Of a stretch of 61,462 nucleotides of DNA, positions 29,417 to 37,255 are shown piece after piece. Within the stretch, counting starts at the first letter, position 1, and every line of letters starts with the position of its first letter. This stretch comes from Flavobacteriales bacterium (lineage in GTDB: Bacteria; Bacteroidota; Bacteroidia; Flavobacteriales_G; JALEGO01): NCBI GenBank assembly GCA_020628935.1, contig JAHDEG010000013.1, positions 1 to 61,462 of the forward strand, in the 5' to 3' direction. The notes below the pieces were generated by a model. That model was not told the origin of the DNA. It worked only from the letters and a program-made list of their open reading frames with translations, and did not search any database. The position numbers were made by a program, and so were the translations under genes.

Positions 29417-30121
29417 TTATTGCTTAACAAACTTATCTGCCCAAATTGTTTTTGAATTTTCAGTTACTTCAATTAAAACTAGGCCATTGGGAATTGAGGA
29501 TAAATCAATTCTTTCTTGATTTTGTTTTCTTCTTTGGGTTTGTAAAATACGACCAGTTATATCCAAAACATTGATCATTTGCATATTGTTGCTGGTTTCA
29601 AATTGTAAGTTTATATGATCGGTTGCAGGCTTTGGAAAAGCTTTAACACTAATTTGTTCACGTGTTATTTCAAAGATACCTACGTTTAAAGAGCCATTAT
29701 AATTAAAGGGTCCAAACAGAATTCTGTTATTAGTTTCGGTTATTTCTTCAACAGTTCCTTCAATATCTGCTTTAGCAATTACAATGTAATTACCAGCCGG
29801 AATTTCTTTATTAGATAAATCAATAGTGGTGTTAATACTTTTTTCTTCATTTGTTGCTAATCCGCTTGAAACATCTTGCTCGTAAACTAGTTTGTCAGAA
29901 TCGTCTAATATATCATCTGTTGATAAATAGATACCTATTTTAAATGAACCCGCACTACAGGTAGCAGCAGCGTCTTGTGCTATTGTTGCATTTACTGTTA
30001 AACTTTGCCCAGATAAATCACCAATTGCTCCATTTTTGATAGTTAAATCGGAACATTGAGCATTGATCATCGCTCCACTTGAGAATAAAAGAGTCGCTAT
30101 AGTAGATATAATATTTTTCAT
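29417..30121 (-). CDS. Small secreted protein with CARDB-like domain and T9SS type A sorting domain
   Basis: 234 aa. Signal peptide MKNIISTIATLLFSSGAMINAQ. Residues 25-145 form one CARDB-like Ig domain (SDLTIKNGAIGDLSGQSLTV, then ITETNNRILFGPF, the typical closing pattern). The final 80 residues are the T9SS type A sorting domain (KAFPKPATDHINLQFE, LDITGRILQTQ, SIPNGLVLIEV, WADKFVKQ). This is essentially a sorting signal on a single Ig module. Role unknown. It follows the gamma-carbonic anhydrase gene by 58 bases and may have its own promoter. Confidence 0.88.
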   Translation of the reverse strand: MKNIISTIATLLFSSGAMINAQCSDLTIKNGAIGDLSGQSLTVNATIAQDAAATCSAGSFKIGIYLSTDDILDDSDKLVYEQDVSSGLATNEEKSINTTIDLSNKEIPAGNYIVIAKADIEGTVEEITETNNRILFGPFNYNGSLNVGIFEITREQISVKAFPKPATDHINLQFETSNNMQMINVLDITGRILQTQRRKQNQERIDLSSIPNGLVLIEVTENSKTIWADKFVKQ

Positions 30122-30179
30122 TCTTTTGCGTTTTGAGTGGATTGTACGGTGGGATCCTAAATAGGTTACTTAATTTTTC

Positions 30180-30701
30180 TTAATTATTAGGTAATTGCCA
30201 TTTTGCATATTTTAAATACTTTTCACTTGTAGTTGTGTTTTTTTTATGGACTAAATTTTTATCAATATCTTTTATCTTCTTAGCTGGTATGCCTGCAAAA
30301 ATTTCACCACTTTTTACAATTGTACCTTCAGTTACAATGGCTCCTGCAGCTACTATGCTATTACTTTCAATGATTGCATTATCCATTACTATTGCGCCCA
30401 TGCCAATTAATACATTTTCGTGAATAGTGCATCCATGAATGATTGCGTTGTGACCTATAGACGTATTTTTACCAATAATAGTGTCTGTTTTTTGATAAGT
30501 GCAGTGTATAATTGCCCCATCTTGTATGTTTACACCTGAATGTATATGTATGCTGTTTACATCTCCTCTTAACACAGCGTTATACCAAATACTACAATTC
30601 TGTTCTATGATTACATCTCCAACTATTGTCGCATTTTCTGCTATGTGAGTGGTTTTATGAATTTTTGGTGTTTTATCCTTTATTGATTTTACGAGTGCCA
30701 T
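30180..30701 (-). CDS. Gamma-carbonic anhydrase family protein (left-handed beta-helix)
   Basis: 173 aa of hexapeptide repeats forming a trimeric left-handed beta-helix. Metal-ligand histidines are placed as in the family: IIHC near 71, and GHNAIIHGC (His pair near 87-93). The active-site surroundings WYNAVLRGDVNSIHIH and IGMGAIVMDNA are conserved. Members are zinc or iron carbonic anhydrases or acyl-CoA-binding relatives (PaaY, YrdA); activity here is not certain. The ATG overlaps the stop of the aldehyde dehydrogenase gene by one base (TAATG). Last gene of the long sia operon. Confidence 0.9.
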   Translation of the reverse strand: MALVKSIKDKTPKIHKTTHIAENATIVGDVIIEQNCSIWYNAVLRGDVNSIHIHSGVNIQDGAIIHCTYQKTDTIIGKNTSIGHNAIIHGCTIHENVLIGMGAIVMDNAIIESNSIVAAGAIVTEGTIVKSGEIFAGIPAKKIKDIDKNLVHKKNTTTSEKYLKYAKWQLPNN

Positions 30702-32086
30702 TACAATAACTTTTTTATTGCAAATTTTATGAATGCAAATTTACCTTTATTATAAGGAGGGTATTTTTGAGGAACATCAAACCAGAATGATCTTTTCATT
30801 ACGGGTTTTTTGTGGGAAAAGGTATCGTAACCGTACCAGCCATTATATGAGCCAAAACCACTATTGCCAACTCCTCCAAAAGGAAGGTTTGGAGTTGCCA
30901 TGTGCATTATTGTTTCATTTACGCAAACTCCTCCAGAACTAGTATTGTTAATTATTTTATTGGTGAATGTATTGTTTTTTGAAAATATATATAGTGCTAA
31001 TGGTTTTTCATTATCGTTAACAAAGCTTATTACTTCATCTACCTCTTTAAATGATAATATGGGTAAGATTGGGCCAAATATCTCCTCTTGCATTACAGGA
31101 TGATTTGGTGTTACATTATCGATAATTGTGGGCTCAATAAATTTTTCAATTTCATTTGTATTTCCGCCATGTACAACATCACCACTGATTAGCTTTTTTA
31201 CTCTTTCAAAATGCTTTTTCGATATTATCCTTCCGAAACTATCACTTTGTTCTGGGTTTTTAGTATAAAAATTGTCGATTTCTTTTTTTAAAAGTTTAAT
31301 AAATTCTGATTTTATACTTTCATCAACAAATGTGTAATCTGGTGCAACACAAGTTTGTCCGGCATTTAAGAATTTTCCCCAAACCAATCTCTTGGCTGTT
31401 ATTTCTAGGTTTGCAGATTTATGAACTATACTTGGACTTTTTCCTCCAAGCTCTAACGTGCAAGGGGTTAAGTGTTCTGCAGCTGCTTTGTAAATTATTT
31501 TTCCTATGGACGGGGATCCTGTAAAAAAAATGTAATTAAATTTTAGTTTTAAGAGTTTGCTCGTCTCTTCTGGCCCACCAGTAACTGTTGTTATGTATTC
31601 GGGAGAAAAATACTTAGCAATCATTACTTCAGTAATCTTTGTTGTGTTTTCTGATATTTCAGAGGGTTTAAGTATGAGCGTGTTACCTGCTGTAATGGCT
31701 CCTAATGCCGGCCCAAACAGATTTTTAATGGGGTAATTCCAGGGTGAAATTATGAGTGTGTTGCCGTAAGGCTCGTTTTTGATTTTACTGCTACCCGGAA
31801 ATAGAAATAAGGGAGTATCAACTGGGGTATCTTTTGACCAGCTTTTTATGTTTTTTAGGTTATGATCAATCTCAGCAATCATTATGCCTGTTTCAGTAAC
31901 ATGAGCTTCAAACGCTGATTTTTTTAAGTCGGCATATAAAGCAGCTTCAATTTTAGATTTGTACTCAATTAGCATTTCTTTTAATGCTTTTAACTGCTCT
32001 ATTCTAAATTTGATAGACTTTGTTGCCCCTGAATTGAAAAAGTTTTTTTGATTATTTAAAATTAACTCATATTGATTTTTAGACAT
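30701..32086 (-). CDS. Aldehyde dehydrogenase, class 3 (ALDH3-like)
   Basis: NAD(P)-dependent oxidation of an aldehyde, probably medium- or long-chain, as in ALDH3/fatty aldehyde dehydrogenases. The catalytic cysteine is in FLNAGQTCVAPDY (near 241) and the general-base Glu in CTLELGGKSPSIV (near 207). The cofactor segment is ISPWNYPIKNLFGPALGAI, and the ALDH3 block PNLPFGGVGNSGFGSYNG ends the catalytic domain. The 461-aa length and the C-terminal hydrophobic FIKFAIKKLL fit ALDH3. It lies in an operon 9 bases after a methyltransferase gene. Confidence 0.93.
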   Translation of the reverse strand: MSKNQYELILNNQKNFFNSGATKSIKFRIEQLKALKEMLIEYKSKIEAALYADLKKSAFEAHVTETGIMIAEIDHNLKNIKSWSKDTPVDTPLFLFPGSSKIKNEPYGNTLIISPWNYPIKNLFGPALGAITAGNTLILKPSEISENTTKITEVMIAKYFSPEYITTVTGGPEETSKLLKLKFNYIFFTGSPSIGKIIYKAAAEHLTPCTLELGGKSPSIVHKSANLEITAKRLVWGKFLNAGQTCVAPDYTFVDESIKSEFIKLLKKEIDNFYTKNPEQSDSFGRIISKKHFERVKKLISGDVVHGGNTNEIEKFIEPTIIDNVTPNHPVMQEEIFGPILPILSFKEVDEVISFVNDNEKPLALYIFSKNNTFTNKIINNTSSGGVCVNETIMHMATPNLPFGGVGNSGFGSYNGWYGYDTFSHKKPVMKRSFWFDVPQKYPPYNKGKFAFIKFAIKKLL

Positions 32087-32095
32087 AAAAATAAT

Positions 32096-32851
32096 TTATT
32101 TGGTGCATTCAAATATGATATCATTGGGATTAAACCCATAAAAGTCTGGTTTGTCAGAAAAAGATTTCGATAACAGAGGATTTACTTTAAAGCCGCCTTT
32201 TTCAAGCCTGTTAATTAAATTGTTATAGCCATAAAGTCTTACATGATCATTTTGGCCATATAACTTTAGTCTGTTTTCTGGTGATGTAGGCTCTGTTTCT
32301 TCAATAGTTTCGTTTTGAGAATAAGGAACTTGAATAAACAGCTTACCGGTTGGTTTTAAAATTCTTTTTAATTCTTTTATTGCTTTTGCATCATTAGGTA
32401 TATGTTCTAAAATGTGATAGCAAATAATTAGATCAAAACTCGATTCTTTTTCTTCAATATTTGTTATGTCGTAGTTTTTTAGGCAATTATTTGACTCGTA
32501 GTCTGTATCAATTACAATTGTGTTTTGTAAATTTTTTAGTTTTTTCAATAATTGTTTGGGAGGAGAGAAATGAAGTATTCTGTATTTACTTTTTGGATTT
32601 ATAATTTTAGAACTAAGATAATTCCATAATGCTCTTGTTCTGGGTAAACTTCCGCAATTAGGGCAAATTAAGTCTAATGGATGAATAGGATGTACGACAA
32701 ATTTACTTAGTCTTGAGTCACATAAATTACACTGGTACTTATCTCCTTTATAGGCCAATTTGTAGGTGATTTTCCTTAACGTTTCTTCTTGATTATTTAT
32801 CCATTTTTTTGGTAGGAAGAAAAATGCTGTTTTTTTGAGGAAGTTGTACAC
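32096..32851 (-). CDS. SAM-dependent methyltransferase with N-terminal zinc ribbon
   Basis: 251 aa. A zinc-ribbon-like segment comes first: CNLCDSRLSKF and LICPNCGSLPRTRAL (near 41-72, two CxxC pairs). A Rossmann methyltransferase follows: ILHFSPPKQLLKKL, VIDTDYESNN, FDLIICYHILEHIPND (near 138-153), GKLFIQVPYSQNE. The layout is that of methyltransferases found in polysaccharide or envelope loci; the acceptor is unknown. It begins immediately (0 bases) after the glycosyltransferase gene. Confidence 0.85.
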   Translation of the reverse strand: MYNFLKKTAFFFLPKKWINNQEETLRKITYKLAYKGDKYQCNLCDSRLSKFVVHPIHPLDLICPNCGSLPRTRALWNYLSSKIINPKSKYRILHFSPPKQLLKKLKNLQNTIVIDTDYESNNCLKNYDITNIEEKESSFDLIICYHILEHIPNDAKAIKELKRILKPTGKLFIQVPYSQNETIEETEPTSPENRLKLYGQNDHVRLYGYNNLINRLEKGGFKVNPLLSKSFSDKPDFYGFNPNDIIFECTK

Positions 32852-33763
32852 TTAGGGTAAAGATATTTTTTTATTGTTAAGCTGCAAACTTAGTAGATAC
32901 AATTTGTAGATGTCAAAATAAAATAAACTTGGTTTATTTGACAGGAGATTTTTTTTAATAGTGTGTTCTAAGTGTTTAATAATGTATGTAAATACTTTTT
33001 CAAAAAATATTATTCTTAAAAAGCTATAATAATTGTAAACTTTAATTTGTTTTCGTGTTATTTTTTTGTTGATAACAAGTAAAGATAAGTTGTTTATTGC
33101 GTTAGCTGTCTTTTGGAGAAAGACTGCATTTGTTTCTAGCCCTAAGTGGATTAGAGGATTTTCAATATGTGAAATATGAATTTTATTATCTTTTAATTTT
33201 TGAGCAAATGCTGCATCTTCATACCCATACCCAGCTATTGTTTCATCAGATTTTATTTTATTATATACATTTTTGTTAATAACAAAATTGTTGGATAAGA
33301 ACGATCTGTAGGGTAAGATTTTCCTTCCTATTGCATCAATTTCTTCCCTTTCTTTTCCAAATTTGAAATGAAGACTGTTTTCATCTGCTTTTTGATTTGA
33401 ATCGTATTTCCTGCCACCATAAATAACAGAATGACTCATTTGTAGGGCTTCAATATAGTTTTTTATATAATCAGAGCTGCAAATTTTACTATCACAATCC
33501 ATAAACAGTAAAAATCTGTGTGCTGCTTTTTCGGCCAATACGTTTCTGATTTTTGAGCGACCAATGTTTTTTTCTAATTGTGTGTAGGAGGTATTGGCTA
33601 GCGTTTTAAAAATTGGTGCGTTTACTTTTTGATACTGAGGTAGAGAGTTATCATCAATGCAAATTATTTCAAAAGACTCTAGATGTGAACTACACTGACT
33701 ATGAAGTTCTTTGACTAAATCAGTTATGTTAAAGTTGTAAATTGGAATTAATACAGAAAGCAT
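32852..33763 (-). CDS. Glycosyltransferase family 2
   Basis: 303-aa GT-A fold transferase. The nucleotide-sugar motif is FEIICIDDNSLP (near 32-43) and the metal DxD is LLFMDCDSKI (near 88-97). An acceptor-side GYGYEDAAFAQKL (near 192-204) supplies the catalytic acid. No membrane helix is evident, so probably cytosolic or peripheral. Sugar and acceptor cannot be deduced. It lies 7 bases after the FtsE-like gene in the operon. Confidence 0.9.
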   Translation of the reverse strand: MLSVLIPIYNFNITDLVKELHSQCSSHLESFEIICIDDNSLPQYQKVNAPIFKTLANTSYTQLEKNIGRSKIRNVLAEKAAHRFLLFMDCDSKICSSDYIKNYIEALQMSHSVIYGGRKYDSNQKADENSLHFKFGKEREEIDAIGRKILPYRSFLSNNFVINKNVYNKIKSDETIAGYGYEDAAFAQKLKDNKIHISHIENPLIHLGLETNAVFLQKTANAINNLSLLVINKKITRKQIKVYNYYSFLRIIFFEKVFTYIIKHLEHTIKKNLLSNKPSLFYFDIYKLYLLSLQLNNKKISLP

Positions 33764-33770
33764 TAACGAT

Positions 33771-34445
33771 TTAATTCAGTTCAATTAATTTTCCGTTGGT
33801 ACACTCGATAGTCCTAGAAGTAAATTTTGACAGGATGTTGGTATCATGAGTTGCTAGTAGTACACTTTTACCGCTATTACAAATATCAAAAAGAAGCTTC
33901 ATTATTTCTTCCGAGGTTGATGGGTCTAAGTTTCCTGTAGGCTCATCTGCTAAGATAAGATCAGGATTATTAAGCAATGCTCGAGCGATACCGGCTCTTT
34001 GTTGTTCTCCACCAGATAATTGATGGGGCATTTTGTAGCCTTTTTGTTCTAAACCTACTTTAGAAAGAACTTCAGAAATTCTAGTTTCTATTTCAGTCTT
34101 GTCTTTCCATCCACAAGCTTTTAAAACAAATTTTAAGTTCTCAGTGATAGATCTGTCCGGTAATAATTGAAAGTCTTGAAATACGATTCCTATGCTTCTT
34201 CTCAAATAAGGAATTTCGTTTTGCTTTAATTTGGCCAAATCAAATGTGCCGATATATCCTTCAATTTTGTTTGGCTTAATGTCCCCATAAAGCGTTTTTA
34301 GTAGGCTACTTTTCCCGCTGCCTGTTTTTCCGACTAAGTAAACGAGTTCGCCTTTTCTTAAATCAAGGTTAACATCTTTTAGAACAAGGTATTCACCTTG
34401 GTAAATATCTGCATTTGCTATTTTAGCAGCTAATTGGTTATCCAT
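33771..34445 (-). CDS. ftsE: ABC ATPase, FtsE-like
   Basis: 224 aa, single ABC ATPase domain. Walker A is LVGKTGSGKSSLLK (37-50), Q-loop VFQDFQLLPDRS, signature HQLSGGEQQRAGIARALL (near 140-157), Walker B LILADEPTG, and the switch His in LLATHD. FQDFQLLPDRSITEN is characteristic of FtsE, which with FtsX drives periplasmic peptidoglycan hydrolases at division. No ftsX is adjacent, which is common in Flavobacteriales. The gene follows the second siaC by 4 bases. Other ABC exporter ATPases (LolD-like) are possible but less likely. Confidence 0.85.
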   Translation of the reverse strand: MDNQLAAKIANADIYQGEYLVLKDVNLDLRKGELVYLVGKTGSGKSSLLKTLYGDIKPNKIEGYIGTFDLAKLKQNEIPYLRRSIGIVFQDFQLLPDRSITENLKFVLKACGWKDKTEIETRISEVLSKVGLEQKGYKMPHQLSGGEQQRAGIARALLNNPDLILADEPTGNLDPSTSEEIMKLLFDICNSGKSVLLATHDTNILSKFTSRTIECTNGKLIELN

Positions 34446-34449
34446 TTTT

Positions 34450-34833
34450 TTATTGAACTTCTACAGCTTTAAGTTCTATTGGAATATCAACAAGTTTAGT
34501 AAAATCTTCTCCTATTTTTCTTATATCTTCATCATCAGATTCGTACATCCAATAGATGTTGATTTTTGCACCAGCTTTTTGCAATTTACTTAGTTTTTTA
34601 AGTATTTCAAATATTGAAATAATAGATGCTGAGCTGATGTAGTGTAATTCAAAATCGATTTTGTAGCTAACTGTAACTTGTGGCTCAAATTGGTTAAACC
34701 ATTCCATTATAGTTTCATAAAACTTTTTTGAATTTTCAGGAAATGACTTTCCTTTGAAAGAAAAATAACCCTTATTAGGATCTAAAATTATTTCAGGCGT
34801 GTTTTTTGTTTCTTCAAGTATAAGTTTTCTCAT
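34450..34833 (-). CDS. SiaC-family regulatory phosphoprotein (DUF1987), second copy
   Basis: 127 aa. The family pattern is clear: ILDPNKGYFSFKGKSFPENS (17-36), then FELHYISSASIISIFEIL (61-78), then IYWMYESDDEDIRKIGEDF. In SiaC of Pseudomonas aeruginosa the kinase SiaB phosphorylates Thr68, and unphosphorylated SiaC activates a diguanylate cyclase. Here the aligned residue is Ser68 and the surrounding NTSS is replaced by SSAS. It overlaps the second siaB by 4 bases. This may be a diverged partner with altered control. Confidence 0.88.
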   Translation of the reverse strand: MRKLILEETKNTPEIILDPNKGYFSFKGKSFPENSKKFYETIMEWFNQFEPQVTVSYKIDFELHYISSASIISIFEILKKLSKLQKAGAKINIYWMYESDDEDIRKIGEDFTKLVDIPIELKAVEVQ

Positions 34834-35423
34834 TCTTCCGTTAAATTAACTGTTGTTGTAACACGAAATACACAAAAATCAGTATTTTCAAGCTCTGTAA
34901 TGCTGTATTCTAGTTTTTTATTTGACTTAGTTGCTAATGTTATAATTCCTAGTCCGGCACCTCCTTTTGCTGACATGCTGCCTTCAGAAAGGGTATTAAA
35001 ATAGTATTCTTTTAATCCTTCAGGAGAAAGGTTATTAACGTAATTTACTTTTTGAGAAAGTTTATCAATATCTTGTTCTTTTATAAAATTAGCTGTTGTG
35101 AGATAATAGCTATTATCTGTTTTGGCTACAATGTAGTAACATGGTTTTAGATCTTTTTCTTCAGCACCTTCTCCGTGTATTCTTATATTTTGGAGGGCTT
35201 CTATAATTATGCTAAAAAATGCTTTAACGTATTTCTTTTTTACTTCAGCTTTTTTCATCAAAGCCTCCATATCTAACGCTAAATCATCGACCTCTACTTG
35301 TTTTAATTTTCCATGTTTGGAAAAAAGTACAGTTGAACCCTTGTGAAGTTTGTTTAGTTCAGAATGATAGAAGTCTGACATTATGGTGTAAAGTGACTTC
35401 ACTTGGTTGGTAGTGTTATTCAT
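34830..35423 (-). CDS. SiaB-family protein kinase, second copy
   Basis: 197-aa GHKL-fold kinase that phosphorylates SiaC-type proteins. The N-box is IIIEALQNIRIHG (E75, N79), and the ATP-lid glycine box is SMSAKGGAGLGIITLATKS (149-167). The ATP-binding core is therefore complete. It lies 11 bases after the first siaC. Its N-terminus (MNNTTNQVKSLYTIMSDFYH) is longer than in the first copy. Only about a third of the positions look shared with the first SiaB by eye, so the duplication is old. Confidence 0.87.
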   Translation of the reverse strand: MNNTTNQVKSLYTIMSDFYHSELNKLHKGSTVLFSKHGKLKQVEVDDLALDMEALMKKAEVKKKYVKAFFSIIIEALQNIRIHGEGAEEKDLKPCYYIVAKTDNSYYLTTANFIKEQDIDKLSQKVNYVNNLSPEGLKEYYFNTLSEGSMSAKGGAGLGIITLATKSNKKLEYSITELENTDFCVFRVTTTVNLTEE

Positions 35424-35434
35424 TAAAGCTTAAA

Positions 35435-35824
35435 TTAATCTTCGTCTTCTAACTCAATCATCTTGAAAGGTATTTTTATGATCGCGTCATAATCTTCACC
35501 TGCTTCAAGCATGTCTTCATCGTCAGATTCATAGTACCAGTTTATTTTGATATTGGAATTGTCTGCTTCATTAATTTGTTCCATTTTTTTAAACAAATCT
35601 AAAATGCATTTTGACGAACTTGTGTTAAAATACTCAAGTTGAATATTCACCTCAGTGCTAGTTTGTGGTTTTTCAGAATATTCATTTAACCAATCTATTA
35701 GAGGCTTATAAAATTCTATAGAATTTTCAGGAATAGATCTTCCTTTTATTTCTACAACTCCTTTTTCTGGATCAAAATTAACATCTGGCGTTTTTGAAGA
35801 ACCTTCAATTCTTAAAGTTTCCAT
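35435..35824 (-). CDS. SiaC-family regulatory phosphoprotein (DUF1987), first copy
   Basis: 129 aa. NFDPEKGVVEIKGRSIPENS (16-35), LEYFNTSSSKCILDLF (63-78) and WYYESDDEDMLEAGEDYDAI are the family blocks. Thr68 within FNTSS is at the same number as the phosphorylated Thr of Pseudomonas SiaC, so this copy looks canonical. It lies 10 bases downstream of the first siaB. No PP2C phosphatase (SiaA) or GGDEF protein (SiaD) is encoded nearby, so the opposing phosphatase and the output protein are unknown. Confidence 0.9.
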   Translation of the reverse strand: METLRIEGSSKTPDVNFDPEKGVVEIKGRSIPENSIEFYKPLIDWLNEYSEKPQTSTEVNIQLEYFNTSSSKCILDLFKKMEQINEADNSNIKINWYYESDDEDMLEAGEDYDAIIKIPFKMIELEDED

Positions 35825-35834
35825 TTTTATATTT

Positions 35835-36398
35835 TTAGTTTAATGATATTTTAATTTCAAGTGTGAAAAAACTAATTTCATCATCTAGTTTTTGAAAAGA
35901 ATAGTTGAGTTTATTGCCGGACTTTCTTGCTATATCAATTAATCCTAAGCCTCCTCCGCCTTTTAACGACATTTCACCGTTGTTTAAAATATCTTGGTAA
36001 TATGATTTAAGGTCGGTTTTATTGAGTGTATTCACTTTGTCTATCTTAAGTTTTAGCCCTTCTACGTCATCAGTAGGTATTTGGTTACCTGTAAATATTT
36101 TATAGCAATCATCGTCTTTTCCGACCATAAAAATTGCTGACTTTTCGTTTTCTTCAAGTTTTTCTTGATTAACGTCAATTACAGATGTACTACCAATATG
36201 ATGATATAAGTTCTGTAAGCACTCTACCAATACATTATATATTTTCTTTTTAATTTTAGATGGCTCATTAATATTTGTTAGCTTTTTTTCCATAATATCA
36301 AGTATGGAAGACAAAAGCTTTGGTTCAATATTACCCTTAAATGAAAGGAGAATATTGCCTTTAGACATCTTTTTATAAAAATAATGAGTATCTATCAT
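35835..36398 (-). CDS. SiaB-family protein kinase, first copy
   Basis: 187-aa GHKL-fold kinase. N-box NVLVECLQNLYHHIG (E59, N63), glycine box MSLKGGGGLGLIDIARKSG (143-161). Both ATP-binding elements are intact. It is the first gene of a long minus-strand operon, and an exact TAnnTTTG promoter box lies 27 bases upstream. The start at 36398 (MIDTHYFYKK) is kept because SiaB homologues have residues before the SKGNILLSF strand; the ATG at 36368 is the alternative. Confidence 0.87.
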   Translation of the reverse strand: MIDTHYFYKKMSKGNILLSFKGNIEPKLLSSILDIMEKKLTNINEPSKIKKKIYNVLVECLQNLYHHIGSTSVIDVNQEKLEENEKSAIFMVGKDDDCYKIFTGNQIPTDDVEGLKLKIDKVNTLNKTDLKSYYQDILNNGEMSLKGGGGLGLIDIARKSGNKLNYSFQKLDDEISFFTLEIKISLN

Positions 36399-36424
36399 TG
36401 CTTACTAAAGCTTACCATTAGTAA

Positions 36425-36457
36425 CAAATATAAAATTTAAAACTAAATTTACTCAAA
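36425..36457 (-). promoter_or_regulatory. Promoter of the siaB-siaC-ftsE operon
   Basis: Minus strand: TTTG (36454-36457), 21-base spacer, then TATATTTG (36425-36432), both exact matches to the Bacteroidota consensus. Transcription should start near 36420. Confidence 0.65.
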
Positions 36458-36478
36458 GATTATCCTTTAATATACATT

Positions 36479-37219
36479 ATGTGGTACAAAACCTGGTTTG
36501 ATACTGAATTTTATCATGAGCTCTATGACCATAGAGACGAGCTTGAAGCGAACTTATTTATTAAAAATATAATTGAATACTTAGGTGTGTCGCAAGGAAG
36601 TAATGTATTGGATTTAGCCTGTGGCAGAGGCCGCCATTCTCGCGAGTTATTAAAATATAATTTAAAAGTGCTTGGTGTAGATTTATCAGCAAATAGTATT
36701 GAGTTTGCTTCAAAATTTTCAAGTGAGAACTTGACTTTCAAAATAGGTGATATGCGTGATCCACAGGGTATTGATGAGTTTGATTATGTGTTTAGCTTAT
36801 TTACTAGTTTTGGTTATTTTGAGACTCAGGCTGACCATTTAAAAATGCTTACATCTGTTTACGCTAGTTTAAAAAAGTCTGGAGTTTATTTATTAGATTT
36901 TTTGAATGCTAATAAAGTTCGTGAACAATTTTCGGATACTGATAAGATTGGAAAAACAGAGGAAAAGAATGACTACATTTTTGAATCGGTCAAATTTATT
37001 GAAAGCAATGCGGTTCATAAGAATATAACTATAAGGCATAAAACTGATAAGGGCGATGTTTATACATTCAGAGAACGTGTGGAGCTGTTTTCTGATAAAG
37101 ATTTAAAACAAATGCTTGTTAAATGTGGTTTTACAATTAAAGATGTTTTTGGTGATTATGCTTTAACAAAATTTAATGCTGAGAAATCACATAGATGTAT
37201 AGTAGTTGCCGAAAAATGA
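36479..37219 (+). CDS. Class I SAM-dependent methyltransferase
   Basis: 246 aa. Motif I is NVLDLACGRGRHSRELLKYN (43-62), motif II LKVLGVDLSANSIEFA, and motif IV EFDYVFSLFTSFGYFETQ (near 101-118), then LKKSGVYLLDFLNANKVR. The N-terminal WYKTWFDTEFYHELYDHRD is common in a Bacteroidota methyltransferase group of unknown acceptor. Divergent from the sia operon, 80 bases away, and upstream of the peroxiredoxin gene. Confidence 0.88.
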   Translation: MWYKTWFDTEFYHELYDHRDELEANLFIKNIIEYLGVSQGSNVLDLACGRGRHSRELLKYNLKVLGVDLSANSIEFASKFSSENLTFKIGDMRDPQGIDEFDYVFSLFTSFGYFETQADHLKMLTSVYASLKKSGVYLLDFLNANKVREQFSDTDKIGKTEEKNDYIFESVKFIESNAVHKNITIRHKTDKGDVYTFRERVELFSDKDLKQMLVKCGFTIKDVFGDYALTKFNAEKSHRCIVVAEK

Positions 37220-37221
37220 AG

Positions 37222-37229
37222 TATTTTTG
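37222..37229 (+). promoter_or_regulatory. -7 box of the peroxiredoxin gene
   Basis: TATTTTTG, an exact TAnnTTTG match just after the methyltransferase stop, 26 bases before the peroxiredoxin ATG. No clear -33 box. Confidence 0.4.
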
Positions 37230-37255
37230 CAGAAGAAATAATTAAAATTCAGAAT

